From Gonatopus flavifemur (taxonomy: Eukaryota; Arthropoda; Insecta; Hymenoptera; Dryinidae): 64,000 bases of DNA. Shown in pieces: positions 1-11,639 of the stretch. The position numbers and the translations under genes were made by a program. The stretch covers positions 5,930,501 through 5,994,500 of the forward strand of contig JAFFJZ010000013.1 of NCBI GenBank assembly GCA_018340375.1, in the 5' to 3' direction. The notes beneath the pieces were generated by a model that was not told the DNA's origin, did not search any database, and saw only the letters and a list, made by a program, of their open reading frames with translations. Numbering within the stretch: the stretch's first letter is position 1; every line of letters starts with the position of its first letter.

Positions 1-694
1 CGAAACGCTTCCCAGCTTTTCTCAAACTCATCTGCGTTGCAAAAGAAAGTTCTTCTACGTTACTAGTAGATACCAAATTCCTTACTTTCTTCTGTTTCGC
101 TCGAATACCACAGTCTTCAAATTTCTTCTGCGACCTTCCTAAATTTGATGGTCCTGAATTGCGCAAATTTACTCCGAGTTCTCTTTTGAAAGGAATCGCT
201 GGCTCTAACCATTCTTTATTATTGGATTCGAAAGCAGTTTTCTTCCTGTAACATGTTTTCCAGCGGAACTCTACATTTTTTATGAATTTCAATAATATTT
301 CTCGAATAGTGTGCTCCTTTGTATATATATATTTTTTTTTAATAAGATAATCTTCCAATTCATTACAGCATTCATTCCTTTTTAAATGTTCTAACCTATA
401 CCATTCGTTGAAGAGCTCCGAACGCATGATTGAATCTTCGGGCACTAAAAAAAATATTACACTTAGGAGAGCAGTTCTCCGCACCTAATCTAATTTCCAA
501 AGTAAAGTTCAAACTATGAGTGACTAAGAAAAAGTAGCTCCGATGTCTGCAAACATCTACACTCTTTTGTACTCTTTTGAGTAGTTGGACTTCATGATAA
601 AAACGTAACAAGTTTCTGTAAGGGAGTTATCTGAAAGTTAGGAACCAAATCAAATGAGACAAAGCTTTATCTTACCTCGAGTGACATCAGTCAT
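1..694 (-). CDS. Partial gene with Transib-transposase-like N-terminal region (runs off left edge)
   Basis: Two exons are visible on the minus strand. Exon 1 is 694..676 (ATG, 19 nt), ending in a consensus donor GTAAGA. Exon 2 starts at 444 after a strong polypyrimidine acceptor (eight T then AG) and stays open to base 1. Joining them keeps one frame (M-T-D-V-T-R-V-P-E-D...), giving about 154 residues. The product resembles the N-terminus of the Transib transposase at 37.6 kb: an LL.F...F..RW segment, then NNKEWLEP (NNEEWLKQ in Transib), a basic linker, and ELSFATQMSLRKAGK (ELSYATQICLRASGQ in Transib). The 19-nt phase-1 first exon is also shared with Transib. The catalytic part would lie left of the window. 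It could be a diverged Transib copy or a host gene derived from one. Protein similarity is visible but DNA similarity is not, so it is not a recent copy. Confidence 0.55.
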
Positions 695-2400
695 GATGGA
701 TTTCACTGGGTCACAATTTTATACACTCAATAAATGCTGATTTCAACAAATAGATTACAAAGATTGAACAAAGCCTTTTTCATCGAGAAACGTGTGAGCA
801 AGTTTATTATGGCCGCACGTCGCTATAGAAACTATTGATTCTTTATTGTTTATGATTTTCATGAAGAATACGAAATACGATTCAATTGGACATTAAATCT
901 GAACATTCATTTTTTGAATTAATTCGCGCTACGATCATGATCTAGCCCACTGTGCAGCGTAGCATTACTTATAATAATCATAGGTAGGTTTGGTTGCAGG
1001 GTAGGGTTCGATTCCTGTCGAGGTCCAATATTCCTCTCGATGAAATTGGAATGAAGTGAACGTGGTAAAATTGATAACACTATTCCGAAATATGATTCTG
1101 CTCAAGATGTAATTTTTCACCCTTGAAAACATTTTGAACAAAAGCGTAGATATTTTACTGAATAATCATTGTCAATGTATTATTTTAATTTGGAGACAGC
1201 AAATGCAATTCCAATACTTGAGGTTTAAAGAATCTGTGTTTGAATTCTCAATCACATGAATCTAAGTTTTTATTACATGTAATGGAATTTTCTATGTAAC
1301 AAATTCAATTCCACCACATTAAATTTAAAGAACTGGTTCATGAATTTTCAATCGCAGTGTAAATTAATTTTCCAATACGTGAGTGCAAATGGCTTCCACG
1401 ACATGTGATTGAAAATTCAATCAGAAATTTCTAACAGTGTGGGACAATGAGGAATTATGAGAAATTATGACAAAAATTTTCGTCAGGGTAACTTACAGTG
1501 CTTGTCGTGAATTTTAATTTGTGCTGTCTTCTGTTATTGTGAAAGACACCGAGATGTGAATTTGACCGAAAAATCTGCGACAATATTTGTAAGACTGCGT
1601 GAATGACATCTGTTGCTTTGGTTTGGGGTCCGAAAGACCCTGTGTAACCTTTACGTAAGTACTTTGAAGTGTGACCTCAACGGGTTGATTTTTTTATTAA
1701 CAAACACGATCGATCTATGGTGCATAGCAATACTTTTGGTTCAGTTCTGGAAATGGTAATTCTCTACGACATTCAAGAAATATAAATAAAACAAGACAAG
1801 AAAGATGACTCAATAACTTGAAATTACACATCAATCCGTCCATGAAATGTCTCGTATCTATGCTGCATTACAAATCTTGAATAATCGAGCACGCGGAGTT
1901 CTCAGGCCGCCCTTGTTTTGTCCAGATCTCTCGAATTCCGTGGAGTAACATTTTCGGAAACGAAACGAAAATTATCGTTTTGTTCCAGAAATTAGTTTTG
2001 CTTGTGGAATTTGAAAATCACACGTATTCGAATTTGAATGAAATACTCTTTTCACTTCCATCGTCGAATTACGGCAAAATACGTCCTTGGAAATGAATTT
2101 TCTCTTGACTTTGTGAAAAGTTGAGGCAAAATCCTAAGTTCCATGCCTTGGTAATGATTTTTTGTATTGAAAGCTTTCCAAGATACAGGCATTTGAAAAA
2201 AGTGGGTTTTAGAGACCAAGAACTTCGACATATGTTGTAAACCTGGAATCATAATAGAATAAGAAAAAAAGAAACAAATGATACGTATCTCAGATTTTTC
2301 GACAGAGAATTCGGGATAACCATTTCAAAAATATTTATGAACTCTCGGAAAATCCGATATGAAATGATCCATACATAGCAAATAATTATACCAACTATGA
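695..2400. other. Non-coding interval
   Basis: No supported gene. Three things are visible. CCCACTGTGCAGCG at 946..959 repeats the right-end junction of both Transib copies. A pol III B-box-like string (GGGTTCGATTCC) lies near 1005 without a convincing A box. Two diverged direct repeats of about 115 bp (CAATTCCAATACTTGAGG... and CAATTCCACCACATTAAA...) lie at roughly 1205-1430. Confidence 0.6.
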
Positions 2401-2600
2401 ATCATATATGTTCTTGACCATTTCCTGCAGACATATATATTGCGTGCGGTACCATATATGCTTTATATGTATCACTGATGAGGCTTCGGCCACATATATG
2501 GGGCGTATATGGTCATATATGTTTTGTGGGAATCATATATGGATCATATATGGGTCATATATTGGTCATATATGGGTCAACAATGGTCATATATGATTCA
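2401..2600. repeat. CATATATG-rich minisatellite
   Basis: Short imperfect tandem units of the form GGTCATATATG, densest from about 2497 to 2598. Each unit carries the self-complementary CATATATG. Reading frames across it are repeat artefacts. Confidence 0.8.
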
Positions 2601-2881
2601 CTTCAACTAGGGATGTTTGCAGATTCACAATGTTTTCAAAGATATTTTTCAATCGTGAAAGGAATTTAACATATTTGGCATCTAAAATTTTCACTTCAGA
2701 CATTCTCAAGTTCTTTGGAATATCAGCATGGCGGCAAATCTGGGAAACCTCAGGGACTTGTGAACGCCTTTTTTGTTTTTTCGATAGGCATTCTTAGCAG
2801 AGTTATGTTATTTTTTGTGACATGTGAATTTGAGACGGTTGAGTGCCTCCCTGTACACTTTTTGTCCTCTTAAACACCTCT

Positions 2882-3086
2882 CAGTGAAAATTTTTCCCCT
2901 CAACGTTTCAAACAGTCATTATGTTCTCTAAATGATATCAAAAAGGCTTTTAATACGTCGATTTCGAAAATCTTTTAGATGCCTTTCTCATGAGGTCTAC
3001 AAGTTATCAGAAAGTGATCTGAGTTGACTCTCTCATAACTTGGAGACCTCGTAAGCAAGGTATCTAAAAGATATCCGAAATCGACG
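2882..3086. mobile_element. Palindromic MITE (family A), cut at its right side by Transib copy 1
   Basis: Starts CAGTGAAAATTTTTCCCC. The inner arm ...ACGTCGATTTCG is mirrored by ...CGAAATCGACG. Related copies are at 33820-33899 (left arm only) and 46001-47012 (split). It ends at CGACG, immediately followed by the Transib terminus CACAGTGG. The far end expected after CGACG (CATTAGAGAAC..., seen in the copy at 46.9 kb) is missing. Confidence 0.65.
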
Positions 3087-3139
3087 CACAGTGGGGCCAA
3101 ATGCCAAAAAGCTGGACAAAATTATAAGGGGCTCTCAAA

Positions 3140-4090
3140 TTCGCTTGCGACTTCGTACTCGGGAAGTTTATGGGGTCACTGATTACGAATCCGTTGTCAG
3201 AATTTCAAAATTCAAAATGGCGGATCCAATATGGCGGACGAAAATTGAAAGAAACCATCGGATTTTCTTCAAACTTGGTGATCAGGGGTTTTTGGGGTTG
3301 CTGATTACGAATCTGCTGTTTGAGTTCCAAAATTCGAAATGGCGAATCCAATATGGCGGACGAAAATTTTAAAAATCATCGGATTCTCCTCAAATTGTGT
3401 ACCCAACGGTTTTTGGGGTCGCTGATTACGGATCCGTTGTTCTCATTTCGAAATTCAAAATGGCGGATCCAATATGGTGGACGAAAATTGGAAGAAATAA
3501 TCGGATTTTTCTCAAATTTGGTGATCAGGGGTTTTCGGGGTCGCTGATTACGAATCCGCTGTCTGAGTTCCCAAATTCAGAATGGCGAATCCAATATGGC
3601 GGACGAAAATTGAAAAAATTATCGGATTCTTTTCAAATTGGGTACCCAGGGATTTTTGGGGTCGCTGATTACAAATCCGTTGTCTGCATTCCGAAATTCA
3701 AAATGGCGGATCCAATATGGTGGAATAAAATCGAGAAGATCATCGGATTTTCTTCAAACTCGGCATCCAGGAGTTTTTGGGGTCACCAATTACGAATCCG
3801 TTGTCAAAATTTTGAAATTCAGAATGGCGGATCCAATATGGTGGACAAAAATTAAGAAAGTCATCGCATTTTCTTCAAACTCGGTACTCAGGGGTTTCTG
3901 TGGTCGCTGATTACGAATCCACGGTCTGAAATTCAGAATTCAAAATAACGGACCCAATATAGCGGACGAAAATTGTAAAAATCATCGGATTCCCTTCAAA
4001 CTGGGTACCCAGGGGTTTTCGGGATCGCTGATCACGAATCCGTTGTCAGAATTCCGAAATTCAGGATGGCGGATGCCAAAAATCAATACT
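3140..4090. repeat. Left subterminal tandem repeats of Transib copy 1
   Basis: Eight units of about 121 bp, recognised by AAATGGCGGATCCAATATGG at about 3215, 3338, 3459, 3580, 3702, 3823, 3945 and a partial unit at 4065. Each also contains GGGTCGCTGATTACGAATCCG. Overlapping 75-152 aa frames here are repeat artefacts. The array is inverted relative to the one at 7680-8165, so the two ends can pair. Confidence 0.9.
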
Positions 4091-4320
4091 TCATTCATAA
4101 CTTAATATTAAACAAGAACTAAACGGCCCATCTTGTTGTTCCTATTATGATCATTATTATTATTATTTCCAACATTGAATCATTATTAATTTAATTATCG
4201 AATGATATTAACACACCAAATGTGTTAAATCGAAAGATATATACATTCACAATATATACAATAATATAAAAAACTGAAATCGTAATGGTTTTTACTTTTG
4301 CCACACTTTTTTTACTCAGA

Positions 4321-7029
4321 TCAGTCTTCTTCTTCACTCTCAGAGGAAGATAATGGGAAAGTTACGTTGTCTTTATCAAGTATATCCGGAGTTTTGATCA
4401 GGCTTAACACGTCTCTAGGGAGAAACTTTAGTTTTTTCTTGGGCAACTGTCTTTTACTCGATAACATTGGATCAGAACTCAAAAGGAACCATTTAAAAAT
4501 GTCTTCATTCGTTTTTTCTCTACTGCATTTCCTGGAGTGATGCTCTCGGTACCTTTGGAAATGAATGTTGTTAAGATATTTGAATATAATTATGTATCCA
4601 TCGACACCGTTAAAGCTTTTGATCTCAACATGACAAGCAAAATCAAGGAAAAACAAAAAGCAGCTGCACTTTGGGGTCATCAGTATAAAGTTTTGAATAA
4701 ATCCTCTAATTCATAAGTTTACTTGATTCTCAAAATTGTTTTCTAGTCTATGAATTTATGTTTCCAGAGGATGAACAATGTGGCTTATTAATAAAAAAAA
4801 GTATATGAATATTCATAATTCCCCGAATTCCTTACCAGAACGAAACAATCTTCGCGAACATATATTCTCGTGGTTACCATAAATATATAGTTTGCCTAGT
4901 AGTCAAAAACGTATTGTGCAATGTATCAAACTGATTGCCGTACTTGAGAAGTCAAATTTTTCCCTTCAAAGTGTCGAGTCCACTGTGACAAATATAGACT
5001 ATTATTAAGTGATATACATCATTTTCACCTCTTAAAATCTTTGTTACGAGCCTCTCGTGCTTCCTCAGTCAATTGGCCTATAGGTGGAAGAGCAGATGCA
5101 ATGATTTCAGGTCCGTGGATCAAAAACTTGTGCATCGTAGGTGACATTGGGTACCACGGATATTTTGTCGCGTAGTAGCGTGCCGTGTCTAAAGCGTAAC
5201 TCCGGAACTTTTCAACGTCTATTTCATGGCCACTTGAAACGGTAGCTAATACTACATGAAGTCGTTGTATTAGGTTGACATCCACTCCTGTGATTTCGGC
5301 AGAAACTTCGGGTTGTGCGAAAAATCGCCTAGCGGTATTCCCATCATTTGAGTTCCCAAACCCTGGCTTAGGAACATCGACAATGAAGCCACATTTTTCT
5401 TTGAAACTTTTCTGTACAACCTTTTTTCGTTCTTCCACCAAAGCTTTATCTTGTTTTCGTGCTCGTCACTTCTAAATAGGTAGCTTATAAGACAAATGCA
5501 GGAGGCCCTCAAAAAATCGTATCCAGCCGTGTAGACAAGACAAACCAAACTGGAGGTTTTCGGTTTTGACCGGCCTGGATACTATATCATCAATTTTGTT
5601 GAATTCCTTAGATGTGGCACCACATATATAGCACTTCTGGGTATAGGTTGTCTCAGTTATGGCATTGCATACCTTCCCGTCCACCATAGAAAAAATCATC
5701 TCATGTTTCACTGAAACATGTTTTTCATCAGTTCTGAAAGAAGTAGCCCTCAGATTTTCTATTTCATTATCAACCCGTAGCTTTTCTGCAACCGAAACTT
5801 CAGTTGATTCTTCCACAAACTCTATTTTGATTGGCCTACAAAATCTGGTTGATGATGGTCTTGGATTCTGCCAAATTATTTTTGAATTGCATTGTAGGCG
5901 GAGAGGCACAAGTGAAGTAATGAACACAGCGGAATCACTAGCTTCCGAACTTTGATATGCTTGTTTGAATGAGGAGTGGCCAGAGCTCCCATTAAACCCC
6001 CATTTGGAAATAAGTACCAGGTTTTGTAACTCTTCATCAGATAAAGTTGACAAAACCGAATTCTGTAGCTTTAAAATACGTGTAGCTGTGTGATCGAGAA
6101 GTGCTTGTAGTTGCACAACAGCGCAGGTTTCTGTTATCCGAATAAATTCCTTGTCAGGGAAACACATGCGTTTGGCCAGTTGAATTTTTTTATAAGGTGG
6201 AAATTTCTGCGGATCAGCTTCACGCAATAAGCAGTCCTGATGTTTTGAGAGCTCGGCATCTACTAGGAGAGCTAGAGCATCTTCATCATTCAACATCTTT
6301 GGCTCATTTCGCTTGAAAGTTTGATAACCTTCCATATACATTTTGGCGAGCTCAGGATCAGAAGATGTAACATCCTTTACAATTTTTGCGGCTTCGATCT
6401 GTCCAGACGCTCTCAAACAGATTTGTGTGGCGTAAGACAGCTCTGAGATAGGAGTATTCGCTCTGATATTCTCCGTTTTCCTACGTTTCGTTCTTTCTGA
6501 ACATTCGTTGAATTCAACAAGAGGTCTTCCCACTTGCGTGTGAAGAGTTACAGAATGGGGATTCCTGAAAGTACAAAACACTACCTCTTGTTTTAACCAT
6601 TCTTCATTATTTTTAAGAAATCGTTCTCCGGTCCTTTGAGAAGATTCCCATCTCTTTTTGAATACACATTTAAAAGTGGATAAAAGGTTAGAGATCTCTG
6701 TAGTTTTGTTATCCGGACAACACGTTATCTCGATGATTTTTCCTTGAAGGAAAGTGAACTTTTCATCCAACGTAGGTAGAGGACTGCTCCTTAAAATATT
6801 GTACATCTCTCTCCGAGTCATAGATATTGAATCATCTTTGAAATCTACAAACGTTGTAGAATTCGATAAAATTCGCTACAGAAACCCCATGTGTTTCTAA
6901 AAATTTTCCTAATTTTCTTTGGTTGGATTCAACCCTCTTAAGCTAATTTTTTTTGCAGTCAACTGTTCAAATTAAACGACTAAGAAAATATAGGTTGTTG
7001 AAACACTCACCTATGGCAGCGGAATCCAT
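4321..7029 (-). pseudogene. Transib (RAG1-related) transposase, copy 1, broken
   Basis: Same three-exon structure as the intact copy: exon 1 7029..7011 (donor GTGAGT), exon 2 6844..5029 (acceptor TTTGTAG, donor AG|GTGAAA), exon 3 4552..4321 (acceptor CCAAAG), ending in an acidic SESEEED tail. Compared with copy 2 it has two in-frame stops a few codons apart near 5470 (CAG to TAG and TGG to TGA). The first catalytic aspartate is changed (GFDGSSGH to GFNGSSGH), and the local EFIR/GIQ difference adds one codon. The second aspartate (SMVDGKVCN) and the C-terminal EARNKDFK glutamate are retained. Both stops and the D-to-N change are C-to-T/G-to-A type. Loss of function is nearly certain; the ends could still be mobilised in trans. 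Confidence 0.85.
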
Positions 7030-7679
7030 CTCATTTGGAATTGTAGGTTAACATTGAATGATTTCAAAAACGAAAAATATTCACCAAGCTCCAAACTTGC
7101 ACGCGGAAAAAAGTTTACGGTAACGATTACTAGCAAGAGTAAGAATTCGGTGACAGCTATTGCACAATTGTGATAAGCACCATTTGAAATCAGACCGATT
7201 ACAACCAACTATTCACGTTGCCATGGAAACGATAGGTTAACATAAGAACGATCACCAAATCGCGAGTCATGATTCAGTTCACGAAAAGAAAAGAGATATC
7301 AATACTTGAATAACATTTATAAACATTTAGGAAAATGACGGTTACTTTAGGGAAAAAGAGCATCGCTGAAGAATGTTAGCAGTGAAGTTACAAAAAATTC
7401 GTAGTAATAATACTAAATGTTGGTAGTTTTATTGTCATTTCCCATAGTGAATTCATCAACTCATAGTAAATTCACTACGAATATTCTCCAGCAATACTGT
7501 TTTTCTCTCAATGGTCCATCATCTTTCTAAATATCAATGATTTCTGGCTTTTGTGTACCCTAAGCCCGCGATGAGAAGAAAAACGAATGGTAATCAATCT
7601 CATACAGTTTTCCTCGTGCAGCAAATGTACACTGGAAATAAAACACATACTAACGTTGAGATAAAATTCAAAGCGAATC

Positions 7680-8165
7680 TACTGAATTCTGAGTTCTGTG
7701 TCCACCATATTAGATACGCTATCTTTGATTCTTGGAATTTGACAACTGATTCGTAATCAATGACCCCACAAAACCCTGGATACCGAGTTTGAAGGAAATC
7801 TGATGATTTTTTCAATTTTTTTCTGCCAAACTGGATCCGCCATTCTGAATTCCGGAATTCAGACACCGGATTCGGAATCAGCGACCTTAAAAACCTCAGG
7901 GTACCGAGTTTGAAGGCAATCCGATGATTTTTTCAATTTTCATCCGCCATATTGGATCCGCCATTTTGAATTTTGAAATTCAAACAACGGATTCGTAATC
8001 AGCGACCTCAGAAACCCCTGGGTCACGAATTTGAAGAAAATCCGATGATTTCTTTCAATTTTCGTCCGCCATATTGGATCCGTCATCTTGAATTCCGGAA
8101 TGAAGACAACGGATTCATAATCAGCGACCCCACAAACTTCTGCATATCAAGTTTCAGACGGATCT
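7680..8165. repeat. Right subterminal repeats of Transib copy 1 (inverted)
   Basis: Four units of about 121 bp in the opposite orientation to the left array. Markers are CCACCATATTAGATACG near 7702 and GCCATATTGGATCCGCCAT-type strings near 7825, 7945 and 8066. Confidence 0.85.
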
Positions 8166-8747
8166 AAGGACTCCTCATCACTCCGTCTAATTTTTTGTGA
8201 TTTCCTGCACAAAAACATGGCGGAATTGCTTAGGGGCAGACATGGGCAGCCGTTTTTTTTTCTGATGTTTAGGTAAGAGTCCCATCTACAACCTCCAATA
8301 AGTTAAACGACGTAATTCCGCGTAATTCTCTACTATTCCTTCAAAAACCAAACACATTTTCTCATTTATAGATATAGAAATTACATCCAATCATTGTTCT
8401 GTCAGTATTTTCCACTCATCAAATTGATATTCCCTTAATTTTTTGTGTGTTCTACATAGTTTCAGTAATAGACTCCAATTTGAAAAAGTTAAATCGGTTC
8501 ATTTTTCGAGACACAGCGTCTTTTTGAACATGCTCGTTATTTTACTGTCTTTCAATCACGCGGATTATACTTCAAGGAGGGTATTTTGCAACTGGTACAC
8601 AAGGGCAGGGGGAGGGGATCAGATCTTCTTATATCAGAATTCCAATACTTGGGACATCACCTTACTTATCCCAAGGGTCAAATATCCCCAACTACAAACT
8701 TCATTTTTGGGGTTTTGGCCAGCTTTTTGGCATTTGGCCCCACTGTG

Positions 8748-9117
8748 CAGCGATGGGGATGTATTATATATGAACTATATATAAAATAAATATACGTGGT
8801 ATATACATATATACTAAATTACTTTTAGAATCTGGTAATTAGGGGTGCTTGTGCACCCCCAGGTACCTCCGTAGCTCCGCCTGTGACCATAATCGAAGTG
8901 AAGTGTTGTATTGACTCAAACAAATCCATAAAAATTGTTATAAGAAAACCACACTCAGAGAAATTTCTGAGTGTGAGGCAATAACTATTCAATTATAATT
9001 TCTCCAATTCTTTATATAGTTGGTGCAGCTGTATAAATAGTTGTGATGACTATAAAACAAGTGACCCTGACTGTTTTATAGTTGTGAATACTAAATTTAA
9101 ATAGTTGTCGCCAAATA
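8748..9117. other. Non-coding interval
   Basis: AT-rich TATATA tracts (8760-8815), then a short hairpin AGGGGTGCTTGTGCACCCCC near 8846. No gene seen. Confidence 0.6.
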
Positions 9118-9897
9118 ATTAAGACCAGGTCCCTCTGAAAAACGTGTTTTTTTTTTTAATACATCCTATTCATACTATAAAGAAGCCTTCAGCATCAAAA
9201 TTTTCACAGGTGAAAAGTACATATATTAAAGTACTTGAAAAAATTTTTGTTTTTGTTTTTTTTTCAAATGGTGACTCTGAAAATGGCTGCTCAAACTCGT
9301 CCAATGTGTTGGTGGGTGTCATCATTTCTTGGAAAGTATTGCACTTATCAACATTGACCAAACGGCATTTTCCTCTTTAGATGTCTCTCTATGGTCGGTA
9401 CTATAATGAAATATTTTACCGAACAAAAATAAAATGGCGGATTTTTTAATTTTTTGACATTTTTTTGCACTTTTAATTGTTCATAACTTTTCAAAATAAC
9501 AATGAATATTTTTGGTTGTAGTACCGACCATAGAGAAACATCTAAAGAGTAAAATGCTGTTTGGTTCATGTTGATAAGTCAGGGTGTCCAGCGGTCAGGG
9601 AATTCCAAAGGAATCCATCAATCACAAATTTAGGTTGAGTAGAATGACCAATTAGGCGCATAGAAAATTCCCTGACTGGACACCCTGGATAAGTGCAATA
9701 GTTTCCAAGAAATGATGACACCCACCAAAAAATCGGAGTAGCCATTTTCAGAGCCGCCATTTAAAAAAAAAAATTTCTTCAAGTAGTTTAATATATGTAC
9801 TTTCACCCGTAAAAAGTTTGATCCTGAAATATTTTTTGTGCTATAAATAAAATGTATTAAAAAACAAACAGGTTTTTCAGAGGAACCTGGCTTTAAT
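9118..9897. mobile_element. Foldback (palindromic) element of about 780 bp
   Basis: The outer ends are inverted: ACCAGGTCCCTCTGAAAAAC at left and GTTTTTCAGAGGAACCTGG at right. The inner part is also mirrored: TCTCTATGGTCGGTACTATA near 9387 against TAGTACCGACCATAGAGAAAC near 9518. The arms surround a spacer of about 110 bp. No coding capacity. The right arm is interrupted by the MITE at 9580..9687. Confidence 0.8.
9580..9687. mobile_element. 108-bp MITE with 7-bp target duplication
   Basis: Ends CAGGGTGTCCAGCGGTCAGG and CCTGACTGGACACCCTG are inverted repeats. The flanks are GATAAGT (9573-9579) and GATAAGT (9688-9694). Removing the insert restores the palindrome arm of the host foldback (GATAAGTGCAATA, matching TTGCACTTATC in the left arm), so this is a clean later insertion. 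The class is uncertain: the duplication reads as 7 bp rather than the 8 bp typical of hAT. Confidence 0.8.
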
Positions 9898-10375
9898 GTG
9901 ACTATTTTAATTTCTCTCAGTGCATGTGTTACGTGACGATGAATCTCGCTCCCGGTATACAGAAGAATACAACCCCTATTCCCGCCTGTATTCCGGTGCG
10001 TGACCTATTTCGAATCAAAGGGAAGTCGGGTCGCAAACATTATTTAAAATATATATTTGAACATATACATATATCGACCCATAGCACGTAAGAAATAAAT
10101 GTACGCTCAAACAAAACGCTGAGCAGGGAGAAAGAAATCTAGGTCAGAGCTCGCATCGATGTCCACATCGATGCATATTTTCGAGGCCCGCGAATTCGCT
10201 ATCTTTGTTCACGGTACCCATATACCCGTGTCTCTCTCTCTTCACGAATACCAAGTTGACTAATCACTGCTGATCAGGCAGTTGAGTCGGCAGAAAAACC
10301 CCTCTTGCCAGGATCTGGCGTGTTCCATCACCCAGATGGAAAACACGTAAATAGGACGGTCAATGGAAAATCGGG
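9898..10375. other. Non-coding interval
   Basis: No gene seen. More GC-balanced than its surroundings, with no recognisable repeat until the 305-bp array starts. Confidence 0.5.
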
Positions 10376-11290
10376 AGATTCGTTACGCGAAAGTTTTGTT
10401 GAGCAGCCGATTTTCCATACGCGAAGACAAGTCCGTCTTTTTCCGCAAGAGGGTAGAAACGAGGATACGATTGACGCAAATTGACGATTACATACTTCAA
10501 GTTCGCAATAAATCGTAAAAGTGTGTCCCTTTGGAAGGTTCCACGGCGTCTTTTGTAGGAAACTCATGCTCAATAATTTTTTCCAACGCAACGTTTCTCA
10601 AAAAAATCATTCCTTTTGCCTTAGCCACGATTGCCACTTAGTGAAACGTGACTTTGTAGAATAAGTTTGTACTCCAACCGAGATTCGTTACGCGAAAGTT
10701 TTGTTGAGCAGCCGATTTTCCATACGCGAAGACAAGTCCGTCTTTTTCCGCAAGAGGGTAGAAACGAGGATACGATTGAGGCAAATTGACGATTACATAC
10801 TTCAAGTTCGCAATAAATCGTAAAAGTGTGTCCCTTTGGAAGGTTCCACGGCGTCTTTTGTAGGAAACTCATGCTCAATAATTTTTTCCAACGCAACGTT
10901 TCTCAAAAAAATCATTCCTTTTGCCTTAGCCACGATTGCCACTTAGTGAAACGTGACTTTGTAGAATAAGTTTGTACTCCAACCGAGATTCGTTACGCGA
11001 AAGTTTTGTTGAGCAGCCGATTTTCCATACGCGAAGACAAGTCCGTCCTTTTCCGCAAGAGGGTAGAAACAAGGATACGATTGGAGCCAAGTTGACGATT
11101 ACATACTTCAAGTTCGCAATAAATCGTAAAAGTGTGTCTCTTTGGAAGGTTCCACGGCGTCTTTTGTAGGAAACTCATGCTCAATAATTTTTTCCAACGC
11201 AACGTTTCTCAAAAAAATCATTCCTTTGCCTTAGCCACGATTGCTACTTAGTGAAACGTGACTTTGTAGAATAAGTTCATACTCCAACCG
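10376..11290. repeat. Tandem repeat, exactly three 305-bp units
   Basis: AGATTCGTTACGCGAAAG recurs at 10376, 10681 and 10986, and a partial fourth start (AGATTCGCGA) is at 11291. The units are almost identical. Each holds a minus-strand frame of 87-91 aa starting MRWKKLLSMSF, but 305 is not divisible by 3, the frame does not continue between units, and no domain is recognisable. It is treated as non-coding. Confidence 0.9.
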
Positions 11291-11639
11291 AGATTCGCGA
11301 ATAGAATCAGTTTTTTTTCCTGTTTTAATAAAATCAGTGAAATTCAGTGTAATCGACTAATTCTTTTTTGGCATTCAAATCGCGTAAAATTTTTAATCGT
11401 GAACCAGCACGTCTGCAATCTTCGTCCAAAAGAGAGAGAGAGAGAGACAGGAGGACCATCAAAAGTAACCAGCACCTCGTTGCCTTTTGATCGGAAAGAA
11501 GTACCTAACGTGTACTCGTCTTTCCCACCACGGTGAGTCAAGAGCAAAAAGAGAAAAGAAAAATATATTAGTTCTTTCTTCCTCCTGCTCTATACACACG
11601 GTATACACGACTCCAAGGGAATTTGCTTGGTTTTCATTC

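Larger units (their letters stand above)
3087..8747 (-). mobile_element. Transib DNA transposon, copy 1 (inactivated)
   Basis: A 5661-bp element bounded by inverted repeats of about 35 bp that begin CACAGTGGGGCCAAATGCCA and differ at one base (AAGCTGGaCAAAA at left, AAGCTGGcCAAAA at right). Inside the ends lie inverted arrays of about 121-bp subterminal repeats, then a transposase gene on the minus strand. It is nearly identical to copy 2 (33900..39314) but carries two more left-hand repeat units. The left flank is CGACG inside a MITE and the right flank is CAGCG, so no 5-bp target duplication is present. Transib is known for 5-bp duplications and CACWATG-like ends; the assignment rests mainly on the transposase. 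Confidence 0.85.

Noticed and set aside
10328..11202. Repeated 87-91 aa minus-strand frames starting MRWKKLLSMSF
   Set aside because: They are the same frame in each 305-bp tandem unit. There is no domain, no splice logic, and the unit length breaks the frame.
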